A DNA stretch of 64,000 nucleotides from Aquidulcibacter paucihalophilus (GCA_030285985.1 CP127384.1:2282501-2346500); one strand, 5' to 3'; counted from the first letter of the stretch, positions 43,949 through 53,470 are shown. A program made the numbers and translations. The notes: a model not told the origin generated them from the sequence alone.

Positions 43949-44962
43949 TCAGCCGCCGCAGCTCTCGCGTACGATCAGGTCAGTGGGGATCCGCTCCGAG
44001 CGGCCCACAGAGTCGCCGGGGTTATCGATCAATTTGGACACCAGCAGCCGGCCCGCCTTCATCGTATCCTGCGCGATCGTTGTCAGGGCCGGGCGGCTGT
44101 AACGGCTGAAGGGCACATTGTCGAAACCGATGACAGATACGTCCTCGGGCACCCGCAACCCGGCGTGCAGCAAGGCCCGCACAGCGCCCAGGGCGATCTG
44201 GTCCGAGGCGCAGACGACCCCGTCGAATTTCACGCCGCGCCGGATCAGGCTGTCGACAGAGGCCTCGGCCGACTCGACCTCGAAATGGGCTTCCATGATC
44301 AGGTCGGGATCGACCTCGATGCCCGAGCGGGCGAGGGCTTCCAGATAGCCGCGGTGGCGTTGCATCGCCTCGGGGGGCTCCAGGTCCCCCAGAAAGACGA
44401 TGCGCTTTCGGCCCAGTCGCGCCAGATGCAGCGTCGCGCGCCGTCCGCCTGCCAGGTTGTCCGACCCGACCGAACAATAGGCCTGGTCCGGCATCTGGGC
44501 ACCCCAGACCACGAACCGGCCCTCGGTCTCCGCCAGCCGGTTGAGGCTTTGATGCAGGGTACTCTGGCCGAGAAAGATCACGCCATCGGCGCGGCTGGTG
44601 TTCATCGCCGCGGACAGGTCATCGTAACTGGTCGGCGAAAAGTGGCTCATGATCACGTCGCAGCCGCGTTCCCGCGCCGCCTCGCCGACCCCGGCCAGCA
44701 GTTCGAGGAAGAAGGGATCGCTCAGCCGGCCCTCGCGCCCTTGCGGACGCGGGGTCACGAGGGCGATCACGCCGTCGGCGCCGATCGGCCCGGCGGGCAT
44801 ATAGCGGCGGAACGGGTAGTCATGCTCACGCGCAAGCTTCCAGATCAGCTGCTTTGTTCGGGCATTGACCGCCGGGCTGTCGTTCAACGCGCGCGAAGCC
44901 GTCGAAATCGATACGCCCGCCAGTTTGGCCAGGTCCTCCAGGCGTGTGTTGCGTCGGCTCAA
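43949..44962 (-). CDS. LacI-family regulator of maltodextrin use (MalR-like)
   Basis: A 337-residue repressor. The helix-turn-helix is at residues 7-27 (RLEDLAKLAGVSISTASRAL) with the hinge following. The periplasmic-binding-protein-like domain has GADGVIALVTP, DGVIFLGQS, VGSDNLAGGRRATLHLARLG and FDGVVCASDQIALGAVRALL, with VSVIGFDNVPFSRYSRPALT near the end. It is divergent from the GH97 gene and convergent with the alpha-glucosidase gene, inside the locus it probably controls. Inducer likely maltose or a derivative (inference). Confidence 0.93.
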   Translation of the reverse strand: MSRRNTRLEDLAKLAGVSISTASRALNDSPAVNARTKQLIWKLAREHDYPFRRYMPAGPIGADGVIALVTPRPQGREGRLSDPFFLELLAGVGEAARERGCDVIMSHFSPTSYDDLSAAMNTSRADGVIFLGQSTLHQSLNRLAETEGRFVVWGAQMPDQAYCSVGSDNLAGGRRATLHLARLGRKRIVFLGDLEPPEAMQRHRGYLEALARSGIEVDPDLIMEAHFEVESAEASVDSLIRRGVKFDGVVCASDQIALGAVRALLHAGLRVPEDVSVIGFDNVPFSRYSRPALTTIAQDTMKAGRLLVSKLIDNPGDSVGRSERIPTDLIVRESCGG

Positions 44963-44987
44963 GCGAAGGCTCCGGCAGGGCTCAGGT

Positions 44988-45007
44988 CTGCAAAATTTGC
45001 TGCAAAC
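44988..45007. promoter_or_regulatory. Candidate MalR-type operator between the lacI-type and GH97 genes
   Basis: CTGCAAAATTTGCTGCAAAC contains two overlapping palindromes, GCAAA-A-TTTGC and TTTGC-T-GCAAA. It starts CTGCAAAAT and ends TGCAAAC like the 40418 site. It is 26 bases upstream of the regulator start and 62 bases upstream of the GH97 start, so it could serve both directions. Confidence 0.55.
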
Positions 45008-45069
45008 ATTGCTTGTTCTGCGCCGTACCGACCGCGCTTGGCAAGGGCCGCACTGTGGAGATTCGCCCT

Positions 45070-47133
45070 ATGCTGACACGCCGCTCCCTGATTTCGACCA
45101 CCGCCCTGATCGCCACCCTTCCGGCGACCACGGCACAGGCCCGGGATCCATCCGTCAGCGTCGGTGCCACGTCACCCGACGGCGTGCTGTCCGTATCCGT
45201 CTCGGTCACCGGCGAAGGTCGGCCCGAATACAGCGTCAGCCGTCTGGGTCGCCTTGTGATCGCACCCTCGCGCCTCGGCTTCCTGCTGACCGACGCGGCC
45301 AAGCTGGAGCGCAATTTCACGGTCACGGCCGAGGCCCCGACACAGCATGATGACACCTGGGAACAGCCCTGGGGCGAACGTCGCTTCATCCGGAACCACT
45401 ACACCCAGCTCCGCGTCCACCTGAGCGAGCGGAGCGATCTCGAGCGGCGGATCGATGTCGTCTTCCGCATCTATGATGACGGCGTCGGCTTCCGCTACGA
45501 ATTCCCGGACCAGCCCAATCTGAAGACGGTGAAGATCGGAGACGAACTGACCGAGTTCGCGGTCGCCGATCCGGGCACCGCCTGGTGGATCCCGGCGTTC
45601 GAGTGGAACCGGGAAGAATATCTCTACAACCGCACCCGGATCGACGCGGTCGGCGTGGCCCAGACGCCGCTGACGGTCCGGTCCGACGATGGCCTTCACA
45701 TCTCGATCCACGAAGCGGCGCTGACCAACTATTCCGGAATGAACCTGCGCCGGGTCGAAGGCGGGCGGTTCAAGGCAGCGCTGACACCGGGCCTGTCCAA
45801 CGCGGCGGTCGAACTCGCCACGCCCTTCACCACCCCCTGGCGGACATTGCAAATCGCAGACCGCGCCGGGGCGCTGGTCGAATCCAGCCTGATCCTGAAC
45901 CTCAACGAGCCCAATGCGCTGGGCGACGTCAGCTGGTTCAGGCCGATGAAATACGTCGGCATCTGGTGGGAAATGCACCTGGACCTGAAGACCTGGAACT
46001 CCGGCCCGAGGCACGGCGCGACCACCGACAACGCCATCAAACACATCGACTTCGCGGCCGAACACGGCTTCGGCGGCGTGCTGATCGAGGGCTGGAACGT
46101 GGGCTGGGACGGCGACTGGTTCGGGACCGGCTGGAACTACAGCTTCACCCAGGCCTATCCCGACTTCGACATCGAACGCGTCGCCGCCCATGCGCGGCAG
46201 AAGGGCGTCGAGATCATCGGCCACCATGAAACGGGCGGCAACGGCTACCACTATGAGCAACAGCTGGACGCCGCGTTCGCCCAGATGCAGCGGTTCGGCT
46301 GGCACTCGGTCAAGACGGGCTATGTCGCCGACGCCGGGGGTGCCCGGGTGCGCGGCCCGGACGGCCAGCCCCGCCTCGCCTGGCATGAAAGCCAGCCGAT
46401 GGCGCAGCACCATCTGCGCGTGGTCGAAACGGCGGCGAGATATCAGGTCGCGGTCAATGCGCATGAGCCGTTCAAGGACACCGGTCTCCGCAGGACCTGG
46501 CCGAACATGATCTCTCGCGAAGGCGCACGCGGGACCGAATTCAGCGCCTGGGGCCAGCCCGGCAACCCGCCCGAGCACGAGCCCAATCTGGTCTTCACAC
46601 GCCTTCTGGCCGGGCCGATGGACTACACGCCGGGCATCTTCGGCATGCAGACGCGCGCGCCGGACGGCATCGCGACCACCTGGGCCAAACAGCTGGCGCT
46701 CTATGTGACCATCTACAGCCCCATCGTCATGGCCGCTGACCTGCTCGAAAACTACGAGGCCAATCCCGGCCCGTTCCAGTTCATCAAGGACGTGGTGACC
46801 GACTGGTCGGACACCCGGGTGCTGAACGGCGAAATCGGCGACTTCGTCACCATCGCCCGCAAGGACCGCAACTCCGACCAGTGGTTCCTGGGCGCCATGA
46901 CCGACGAGCATCCGCGCGTGCTGGACACGCCCCTCTCCTTCCTCGATTCCGGCCGCCGCTACCGGGCCGAAATCTACCGCGACGCCCCCGACACCCACTG
47001 GAACACCAATCGCGAGGCTATCGTGATCGAGTCGCGCGACGTGACGTCAGCAGACACACTGAGCCTTCACCTGGCACCCGGTGGCGGCCAGGCGATCCGG
47101 TTCGTTCCCATCGGCCGAGGACGCCGCGCATGA
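45070..47133 (+). CDS. GH97 alpha-glucosidase (SusB-like), periplasmic
   Basis: A 687-residue GH97 enzyme from ATG 45070 with a GGAG site upstream. A Tat/Sec-like signal (MLTRRSLISTTALIATLPATTAQA) is present. The N-terminal beta-supersandwich includes DDGVGFRYEFPDQPN. The barrel has KYVGIWWEMHLDLKTW, GVLIEGWNVGWDGDW and EIIGHHETGGNGYHYE. The Glu residues of the family are seen at NAHEPFKDTG (Glu466) and SREGARGTEF (Glu484, Glu490). It releases glucose from the non-reducing end of maltodextrins. Its stop overlaps the MFS gene start. Confidence 0.94.
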   Translation: MLTRRSLISTTALIATLPATTAQARDPSVSVGATSPDGVLSVSVSVTGEGRPEYSVSRLGRLVIAPSRLGFLLTDAAKLERNFTVTAEAPTQHDDTWEQPWGERRFIRNHYTQLRVHLSERSDLERRIDVVFRIYDDGVGFRYEFPDQPNLKTVKIGDELTEFAVADPGTAWWIPAFEWNREEYLYNRTRIDAVGVAQTPLTVRSDDGLHISIHEAALTNYSGMNLRRVEGGRFKAALTPGLSNAAVELATPFTTPWRTLQIADRAGALVESSLILNLNEPNALGDVSWFRPMKYVGIWWEMHLDLKTWNSGPRHGATTDNAIKHIDFAAEHGFGGVLIEGWNVGWDGDWFGTGWNYSFTQAYPDFDIERVAAHARQKGVEIIGHHETGGNGYHYEQQLDAAFAQMQRFGWHSVKTGYVADAGGARVRGPDGQPRLAWHESQPMAQHHLRVVETAARYQVAVNAHEPFKDTGLRRTWPNMISREGARGTEFSAWGQPGNPPEHEPNLVFTRLLAGPMDYTPGIFGMQTRAPDGIATTWAKQLALYVTIYSPIVMAADLLENYEANPGPFQFIKDVVTDWSDTRVLNGEIGDFVTIARKDRNSDQWFLGAMTDEHPRVLDTPLSFLDSGRRYRAEIYRDAPDTHWNTNREAIVIESRDVTSADTLSLHLAPGGGQAIRFVPIGRGRRA

Positions 47134-48677
47134 GCACAACAGCCCCTGACATCAGCCTTGCCGGTCGCACCCGGCCTCGCCTGAGCCAGCTCGCCATCTG
47201 GAACATGTGCGTCGGCTTCTTCGGCATCCAGATCGGCTTTGCGCTGCAGAACGGCAACGCCAGCCGCATCTTCCAGACCCTCGGCGCCGAGGTCGACAAC
47301 CTTGCGATCCTGTGGATCGCGGCACCGCTGACGGGGTTGCTGGTCCAGCCGATCATTGGCCATTTCAGCGACAAGACCTGGGGGCCGCTGGGTCGCCGGC
47401 GGCCCTATTTCCTCGTCGGTGCCATCCTGACCTCTGCGGCCATGATCTACATGCCGAACGCCCCGAGCCTCTGGCTGGCAGCAGCCACCCTCTGGGTCAT
47501 GGATGCGGCCATCAATGTGACCATGGAGCCGTTCCGCGCCTTCGTCGGCGACAACCTGCCGGACGAACAGCGTACCCGCGGCTATGCCATGCAGACCTTC
47601 TTCATCGGCACGGGTGCGGTGCTGGCCTCCTGCCTGCCGTGGATCCTGACCAACGTCTTCGCCGTGGTGTCGACCGCAGCCGAGGGCGTGACACCCGACT
47701 CCGTCAAGCTGTCCTTCTACATCGGCGCCGCGGGGACGCTTCTGGCGGTGCTCTGGACCGTCTTCTCGACCCGGGAGTACAGCCCCGAGGAAATCGACGC
47801 CTTCGAAACCACCCGTACCGCCGCGCTCGCGGCGCAAGGCACCGATGAGCGGCAGGCCCCTGCCCGCGGCTCCACCACCTATATGCTCGGCGGCCTTGTC
47901 TGGCTGATCGTGGGCTGCGCCGGGATCTACGGCGTCCGGGCGACGGGCGTCGAAAAGGAGCTCTACGTCCTTTCAGGCTTCCTCGCCGGCTTTGGCGTCC
48001 TGCAGATCGTCGTCGGCCTGATGCATCGGGCCCGCGCCTCCAACGGACTGACCGAAATCATCGACGACGTCTTCCGGATGCCCCGGACGATGCGCGGTCT
48101 GGCCGTGGTCCAGTTCTTCAGCTGGTTCGCCCTGTTCGCCATGTGGATCTACACCACGGCGGCCGTCACAGCGGTCCACTACGGAGCCACCGACCCGACC
48201 TCGGCGGCGTTCAACGAAGGCGCCAACTGGGTCGGCGTCCTGTTCGGCGTCTACAACGGCGTCGCTGCCCTCGCGGCCTTCGCCATCCCGGTCATCGCCC
48301 GGCGCACAGGCCGGAAGGTCGCCCACGCCATCAATCTGTCCCTCGGCGGGCTGGGCCTCATCGGCGTCTTCCTGATCCGCGATCCCCAGCTGCTGTGGCT
48401 GCCGATGATCGGCGTCGGGATCGCCTGGGCGTCAATCCTCTCCATGCCCTACGCCATACTGGCAGGCGCTGTGCCGGGGCGGAAAATGGGCGTCTATATG
48501 GGCATCTTCAACATCTTCATCGTGGTGCCCCAACTCCTCGCCGCCACCATCCTCGGCCTGGTCCTGAAGAGCCTGTTCGACGGTCAGGCCATCATGGCAC
48601 TGGTCATCGGCGGCGTGAGCTTCTTCATCGCCGCCGCCGTCAGCCTGGGCGTCACCGAGCCCGGGGCCGCCGAATGA
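47130..48677 (+). CDS. Maltose/sucrose-type MFS (GPH-like) transporter
   Basis: A 515-residue 12-helix carrier from ATG 47130. The sucrose/maltose-transporter signature is seen in WIAAPLTGLLVQPIIGHFSDKTWGPLGRRRPY (split here by a loop) and MEPFRAFVGDNLPDEQRTRG, with YTTAAVTAVHYGATD and SILSMPYAILAGAVPGRKMG in the second half. It probably imports maltose or short maltodextrins for the cytoplasmic GH13 enzyme. It is coupled by 4-base overlaps to GH97 before it and the esterase after it. Confidence 0.92.
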   Translation: MSTTAPDISLAGRTRPRLSQLAIWNMCVGFFGIQIGFALQNGNASRIFQTLGAEVDNLAILWIAAPLTGLLVQPIIGHFSDKTWGPLGRRRPYFLVGAILTSAAMIYMPNAPSLWLAAATLWVMDAAINVTMEPFRAFVGDNLPDEQRTRGYAMQTFFIGTGAVLASCLPWILTNVFAVVSTAAEGVTPDSVKLSFYIGAAGTLLAVLWTVFSTREYSPEEIDAFETTRTAALAAQGTDERQAPARGSTTYMLGGLVWLIVGCAGIYGVRATGVEKELYVLSGFLAGFGVLQIVVGLMHRARASNGLTEIIDDVFRMPRTMRGLAVVQFFSWFALFAMWIYTTAAVTAVHYGATDPTSAAFNEGANWVGVLFGVYNGVAALAAFAIPVIARRTGRKVAHAINLSLGGLGLIGVFLIRDPQLLWLPMIGVGIAWASILSMPYAILAGAVPGRKMGVYMGIFNIFIVVPQLLAATILGLVLKSLFDGQAIMALVIGGVSFFIAAAVSLGVTEPGAAE

Positions 48678-49612
48678 GCCTCGACCGGCGATCCGCCCTT
48701 GCCGGCCTCGTATGCCTGCCGGTTCTGGGCTGTGCCGGACTTGCCCGCGCGGACGCCCCGGCGAGCGGCCGTCTGGTGCAGCACACAGATGTCGTCTCGG
48801 CCCACCTCGGGCCGCGCAATGTCACCGTCTGGCTGCCACCGGGCTATGACGCCGCCGACGCGGCCTGGCCGGTGCTTTACATGCACGACGGCCAGAATCT
48901 GTTCGACGGTTCGACCGCCGGCTATGGCGTGGAATGGGGCGTGGACGAGCACATCAGCCGTCTCGGCGGAAACGGCCAGATTCGCATGCCTGTCGTGGTT
49001 GGTGTCTGGAACACGCCGCTGCGACTGCGCGAATACGTCCCGGCCGACATGATCCGGGCCCTGCCGGAGGACATCCGCGCGGACCTGCTTTCCCTCTATG
49101 GCGGCGAGCCGCTGTCAGATGCGTATCTGCGATTCCTCGTCGAGGAACTGAAACCCTTCATCGACCGGACCTACCGGACCCGGCCAGGTCGCGACGACAC
49201 GACCATCATGGGCTCCAGCATGGGCGGACTGATCTCGCTCTACGCCCTGATGAAACATCCGCAGGTGTTCGGCGGTGCCGGCTGCGTCTCGACCCACTGG
49301 CCGCTGCGGGTCGAGCGACTGGACGACAACCGGCTGGAGCGCTGGCGCGAAACCATTGTCCAGACCTGGAGCCGGGTCATCGCCGAAGGGCTGCCCGACC
49401 CGCGCGCGCACCGGCTGTATTTCGATCGCGGTGATGAGACCCTGGACCAATTCTACGCCTTCTTCCAAAGCCGTATCGATACAGTCGTGGCCGGTCGCGG
49501 TTGGGGCCCGGACCGCTTCCGCAGCCTGGTGTTCCCCGGTGCCGAACACAATGAAGCGTCGTGGAACCAGCGCCTCGACGCCCCCCTCACCTTCCTGCTC
49601 CCCCCCGCCTGA
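48674..49612 (+). CDS. Secreted esterase of the EstD/Fes-like family
   Basis: A 312-residue alpha/beta hydrolase from ATG 48674. The signal MSLDRRSALAGLVCLPVLGC may be a Tat or lipoprotein signal (Cys at residue 20). Conserved blocks are PVLYMHDGQNLFDGSTAGYG, the nucleophile elbow TIMGSSMGGLISLYALMKHP, FDRGDETLD and the His region FPGAEHNEASWNQRL. It is in the same transcript as GH97, the MFS carrier and the glucoamylase, so it may remove acyl groups from esterified glucans; that role is inferred. Confidence 0.88.
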   Translation: MSLDRRSALAGLVCLPVLGCAGLARADAPASGRLVQHTDVVSAHLGPRNVTVWLPPGYDAADAAWPVLYMHDGQNLFDGSTAGYGVEWGVDEHISRLGGNGQIRMPVVVGVWNTPLRLREYVPADMIRALPEDIRADLLSLYGGEPLSDAYLRFLVEELKPFIDRTYRTRPGRDDTTIMGSSMGGLISLYALMKHPQVFGGAGCVSTHWPLRVERLDDNRLERWRETIVQTWSRVIAEGLPDPRAHRLYFDRGDETLDQFYAFFQSRIDTVVAGRGWGPDRFRSLVFPGAEHNEASWNQRLDAPLTFLLPPA

Positions 49613-49622
49613 CGAGTTCCTG

Positions 49623-52076
49623 ATGCGCATCTCTCCATTCGTCCTCTGCGCCGCCCTGTTCGCCACGGCCGGATGCTCGACATTGCAAGGCCTGCTCCCC
49701 GGCGGTGAAGCGGCACCCCTGCCGGATCCGGCCCCGCAGATCGCCGCCGTCGCCCCCGGCGCGCCGGGTGACCAGCCGACCTGGGTCAATGCCGCCAAGA
49801 CGGGTGTCGGCGCGTCGTACGAGGCCTATGTCGACGGCCAGTACCGCGACGGTGGCCGCACCGGCGACGTCAGTCGCGTCTGGTTCTCGCTCGCCGACGG
49901 TGTCCTGACCGAGACCATGTACGGCCTGATCCACGAGGCCCAGATCAAGCAACTCCGCTTCGCCGTCGTTACGGGAACCGGGCTGTCGGTCGAGGGGACG
50001 GACACCACCAGCCGCACCGAATATCTGCATACGGATGCTCAGGGCCGCCCGCTGTCGCCGGCCTATCGCATCATCACCACGGACCGCCAGGGGCGGTATG
50101 AGATCGAGAAGCGGATCTACACCGACCCGGACTCGCAATCGCTCGTCATCCGGGCCTCCATCCGCGCGCTTCGGGGCGAGGTTACGCCCTACCTGCTGCT
50201 TGAGCCGCACATGGCCAACACCGGCGTCGGCGACTCCGGCGACGCCGTGGCTATGGGTTTCACCCAGGTTGAAGACGCCCGGATTGAAGAGCCCGGAGCC
50301 CTGTATGCCTACGAAGGCGACACCCACCTCGTGCTTCAGGCCGATCACGCCTTCATCGCCGCCAGTGTCGGCTTCGTCGGCACCTCCGACGGCCTGACGG
50401 ACCTCGCGGACGGTCGGCTCGACCATGTCTACCGCTCCACCGGAGACGCGTCCGGCAACATCATGCTGACCGGGGGCCTCGGCAACATTGGCGCGGGAGA
50501 AACGCTCAGCCGGGACTTCGTGATCGGCTTCGGCGGGTCCCGACAGGAGGCCCGGCAGGCCGCGGGTGAGAGCTTCGCCACCGGCCTTGATGAGGTCCTG
50601 GCGCGCTTCAACGGTCAGGGCGACCACGTCGGCTGGGAGGACTATCTCGCCTCCCTGTCCGAACTGCCCCGCATCGCCCGCCAATCCACGGACGGCGGCA
50701 AGCTGGCCTGGGCCTCGGCCCTGATGCTGAAGGTGCAGGAGGACCGGACCTATGCCGGTGCCCTGATCGCGTCGCTGTCAAACCCATGGGGCGATACCGT
50801 CGATGCGACGGAGTCCTCGACCGGCTACAAGGCCGTCTGGCCGCGCGACTTCTATCAGGTCGCCATGGCCATGGCGGCCCTCGGGGACACGGAGACTCCA
50901 CGAGCCGCCTTCCGCTACCTGCCCCAGGTCCAGGTCCGCGCCGACACGCCGGGCAATACCGGCGCGACCGGCTGGTTCCTGCAGAAGACCCACGTCGACG
51001 GCGAGATCGAATGGGTCGGGGTCCAGCTGGACCAGACCGCCATGCCCATCATGCTGGGCTGGAAACTCTGGAAGGCCGGTCTCGTCTCCGACGCCGAAAT
51101 GACCGCCATGTATGGCCGAATGATCAAGCCGGCCGCCGACTTCCTCGTCGACGGCGGTACGGTCGGCATCCTCTGGAACGACCGACGGATCACCCCGCCC
51201 TGGAGCCAGCAGGAGCGCTGGGAGGAACAGGAAGGCTATTCACCCTCGACCACGGCCGCTGTCATCACCGGCCTGACCGTCGCCGCCGACATTGCGCGCG
51301 CCTCGGGCGACCCGGCCTCCGCCACCCGCTACGAGGCCGCCGCGGACGACTATGCGGCGAGGATCGAGGCGCGGATGTTCACCACGTCCGGCGAGTTCGG
51401 CGACGGCCGCTACTTCCTGCGCCTCAGCCGGAATGAGAACCCCAATGACAAGCTGCCCCTCGGGGAAAACAACGGCCAGCCCGCCCTGGCCGAGGATCGC
51501 ATCATCGACGGCGGCTTCCTCGAACTCGTCCGCTACGGCGTTCGGGCCGCCGATGCGCCGTCGATCACGGACAGCCTGCCCGAATACGACGACCAGACGC
51601 GCGAGGCCCGTTTCCGCGTCCGCTACGACCTGAACGGCAGTCCCGGTTTCCGCCGCTATGGCAACGACGGCTATGGCGAGAACACCGACACGGGCGGCAA
51701 CTACGGTGTCGGCGGCATGACGCCGGGCCAGCGCGGTCGGGTCTGGCCGATCTTCACCGGCGAACGCGGCCACTACGAAATTGCCCGCGCCGTCTCGGAG
51801 TCCGCACCGGACGCCGCCTTCGAGGCGATCCGCCGGACCTATGTGCGGGGGATGGAATCCTTCGCCAACGACGGGCTGCTGCTGCCCGAACAGGTCTGGG
51901 ACGGTGTCGGCAATGCCACCCCGCGGCGCTATCAACCGGGTGACGGCACGGATTCGGCGACCCCCCTCGCATGGACACATGCGGAGTACATCAAGCTGCT
52001 CCGGTCACTGGACGACCGGTCCGTCTGGGACCGGTACGCCCCGGTCGAGCGCCGCTACGGCCAGCCGGGCGGTTGA
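49623..52076 (+). CDS. GH15 glucoamylase/glucodextranase lipoprotein
   Basis: An 817-residue enzyme with lipobox FATAGC (acylated Cys at about residue 18), so it should be anchored in the envelope. An N-terminal beta-sandwich (about 40-290) precedes the (alpha/alpha)6 barrel, as in bacterial glucoamylases and glucodextranases. Motifs are GYKAVWPRDFYQVAMAMAAL, PWSQQERWEEQEGYSPST with the catalytic acid Glu, and LLPEQVWDG with the catalytic base Glu. It releases beta-glucose from maltodextrin ends. It follows the esterase by 10 bases. Confidence 0.93.
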   Translation: MRISPFVLCAALFATAGCSTLQGLLPGGEAAPLPDPAPQIAAVAPGAPGDQPTWVNAAKTGVGASYEAYVDGQYRDGGRTGDVSRVWFSLADGVLTETMYGLIHEAQIKQLRFAVVTGTGLSVEGTDTTSRTEYLHTDAQGRPLSPAYRIITTDRQGRYEIEKRIYTDPDSQSLVIRASIRALRGEVTPYLLLEPHMANTGVGDSGDAVAMGFTQVEDARIEEPGALYAYEGDTHLVLQADHAFIAASVGFVGTSDGLTDLADGRLDHVYRSTGDASGNIMLTGGLGNIGAGETLSRDFVIGFGGSRQEARQAAGESFATGLDEVLARFNGQGDHVGWEDYLASLSELPRIARQSTDGGKLAWASALMLKVQEDRTYAGALIASLSNPWGDTVDATESSTGYKAVWPRDFYQVAMAMAALGDTETPRAAFRYLPQVQVRADTPGNTGATGWFLQKTHVDGEIEWVGVQLDQTAMPIMLGWKLWKAGLVSDAEMTAMYGRMIKPAADFLVDGGTVGILWNDRRITPPWSQQERWEEQEGYSPSTTAAVITGLTVAADIARASGDPASATRYEAAADDYAARIEARMFTTSGEFGDGRYFLRLSRNENPNDKLPLGENNGQPALAEDRIIDGGFLELVRYGVRAADAPSITDSLPEYDDQTREARFRVRYDLNGSPGFRRYGNDGYGENTDTGGNYGVGGMTPGQRGRVWPIFTGERGHYEIARAVSESAPDAAFEAIRRTYVRGMESFANDGLLLPEQVWDGVGNATPRRYQPGDGTDSATPLAWTHAEYIKLLRSLDDRSVWDRYAPVERRYGQPGG

Positions 52077-52119
52077 CCCCACTCCTTTCAGATCGCTTGG
52101 GAACGGACGGAGGGCGACG

Positions 52120-53340
52120 TTGAATCACGCGATAAGCACGACCGAACTCTATCTGTTCGCCATGCTGCTGATCTTCAGCGTGCCGTATCTGATCTGGCGC
52201 GGCTTCCGGACGGAGTTCTACGCGCCCCTGGTGGTGGTGCAGATCATTGCCGGCGTCCTGCTCGGGCCGGGTGTGCTCGGAGCCGCGTTTCCCGAGGCCC
52301 ATGCCGCGGTATTCAATCCCCAGGTCATCATGGCGCTCAACGGGGTCGCCTGGTGGGCGGTGATGATCTTCGTCTTCATCGCCGGACTGGAACTGGACCT
52401 CAGCAAGGTCTGGGAACATCGGGTCGAGACGGGCGTGACGGCTGGCCTCGCCCTCGCGACGCCGCTGGCGGCGGGCACCGTGGCGGCTGTCTGTCTGCTG
52501 CAGTTTCCGGGCTGGGCCGGATCAGACGGTCAGAACTGGCAGGTCGTGCTCGGTATCGGCATGGCCTGCGCGGTGACGGCCCTTCCGATCCTGGTCTTGC
52601 TGATGGAGAAGCTCGAGATCCTGCGTCGGCCTCTCGGCCAGCGCATCTTGCGCTACGCCAGCCTCGATGACATCGCCATCTGGGCGGTGCTGGCGCTCAT
52701 CCTGCTCGATTGGGACCGCATCGGCCGCCAGGCGGTCTTCATGGTCGGCTTTGCCGTCGCGGCCATGGCGGTGCGCGCCCTGATGCGGCGCATTCCCGAA
52801 CCCGATCGCTGGTATGTCAGTCTGATCTGGCTGGCGGCCTGCGGGCTGGCCGGCGACTGGTCCGGCCTGCATTTCATGGTGGGGGCATTCCTGGCCGGTG
52901 CCGTGCTGGATCAAGGCTGGTTCGACCGCAGCAGGATGGACCTGTTCCGGAACCACATCCTGCTCGCGATCATGCCGGTCTTCTTCCTCAGCACAGGGCT
53001 CAAGACCCGGTGGGACGTCGGGGGGGCGGCGGTTTTCATGGCCGCCGGCCTCCTCCTCATCGCCTCCGTCGCCGGCAAGCTGGCCGGCGTTCAGCTCGCG
53101 GGCCGAATCCTGAAATGGCCCCGGGGAGAGGCGTCAAAGATCGGCTGGCTGCTCCAGACCAAGGCGCTGATCATGATCATCTTCGCCAACATCCTTCTGG
53201 ACCGGCAGATCATCAGCAACGACGCCTTCACCGCCCTTTTGCTCATGGCCATCGCATCGACCATGCTGACCATTCCCATGGTGACGCCAATGCTAAGGCC
53301 AGGGACCGCCCTGGCGAAGCCAGGCTCCCGGAAAAGGTGA
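52120..53340 (+). CDS. Cation/proton antiporter, CPA2 family
   Basis: A 406-residue membrane protein from TTG 52120, chosen because GGAGGG lies five bases upstream and no ATG occurs before residue 15. It has about 12 helices with IIAGVLLGPGVLG, FVFIAGLELDLSKVWEHR, TALPILVLLMEKLEIL and ASLDDIAIWAVLALILLDWD (the transport Asp pair region). FMVGAFLAGAVLDQ and FFLSTGLKTRW follow. The Na/H exchanger fold is clear; KefB/C-type C-terminal regulatory domains are absent. Substrate ion unknown. Confidence 0.9.
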   Translation: MNHAISTTELYLFAMLLIFSVPYLIWRGFRTEFYAPLVVVQIIAGVLLGPGVLGAAFPEAHAAVFNPQVIMALNGVAWWAVMIFVFIAGLELDLSKVWEHRVETGVTAGLALATPLAAGTVAAVCLLQFPGWAGSDGQNWQVVLGIGMACAVTALPILVLLMEKLEILRRPLGQRILRYASLDDIAIWAVLALILLDWDRIGRQAVFMVGFAVAAMAVRALMRRIPEPDRWYVSLIWLAACGLAGDWSGLHFMVGAFLAGAVLDQGWFDRSRMDLFRNHILLAIMPVFFLSTGLKTRWDVGGAAVFMAAGLLLIASVAGKLAGVQLAGRILKWPRGEASKIGWLLQTKALIMIIFANILLDRQIISNDAFTALLLMAIASTMLTIPMVTPMLRPGTALAKPGSRKR

Positions 53341-53432
53341 CGAGGCGCTCCTGGTCAGCACATAGGAGGCGGCCACTCTCGTCAGCCTCCCGGCGTGAAA
53401 CAAGAGGCCACCAGCCCCGCCGCCCTCAAAAC

Positions 53433-53470
53433 GGAGACCGGTTGCCACTGGACTGCCAGCACCGCCACGC
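53433..53470 (+). repeat. Intergenic 38-bp repeat, copy C
   Basis: GGAGACCGGTTGCCACTGG followed by ACTGCCAGCACCGCCACGC, one change from copies A and B in the last 19 bases. It lies in the 383-base gap 53341-53723 between convergent genes. The rest of the gap has frames in several directions but none with a credible start, family motif or consistent codon use. Confidence 0.75.

Noticed and set aside
45172..46998. Minus-strand 608-codon frame opposite the GH97 gene
   Set aside because: Antisense shadow of a well-conserved GH97 enzyme.
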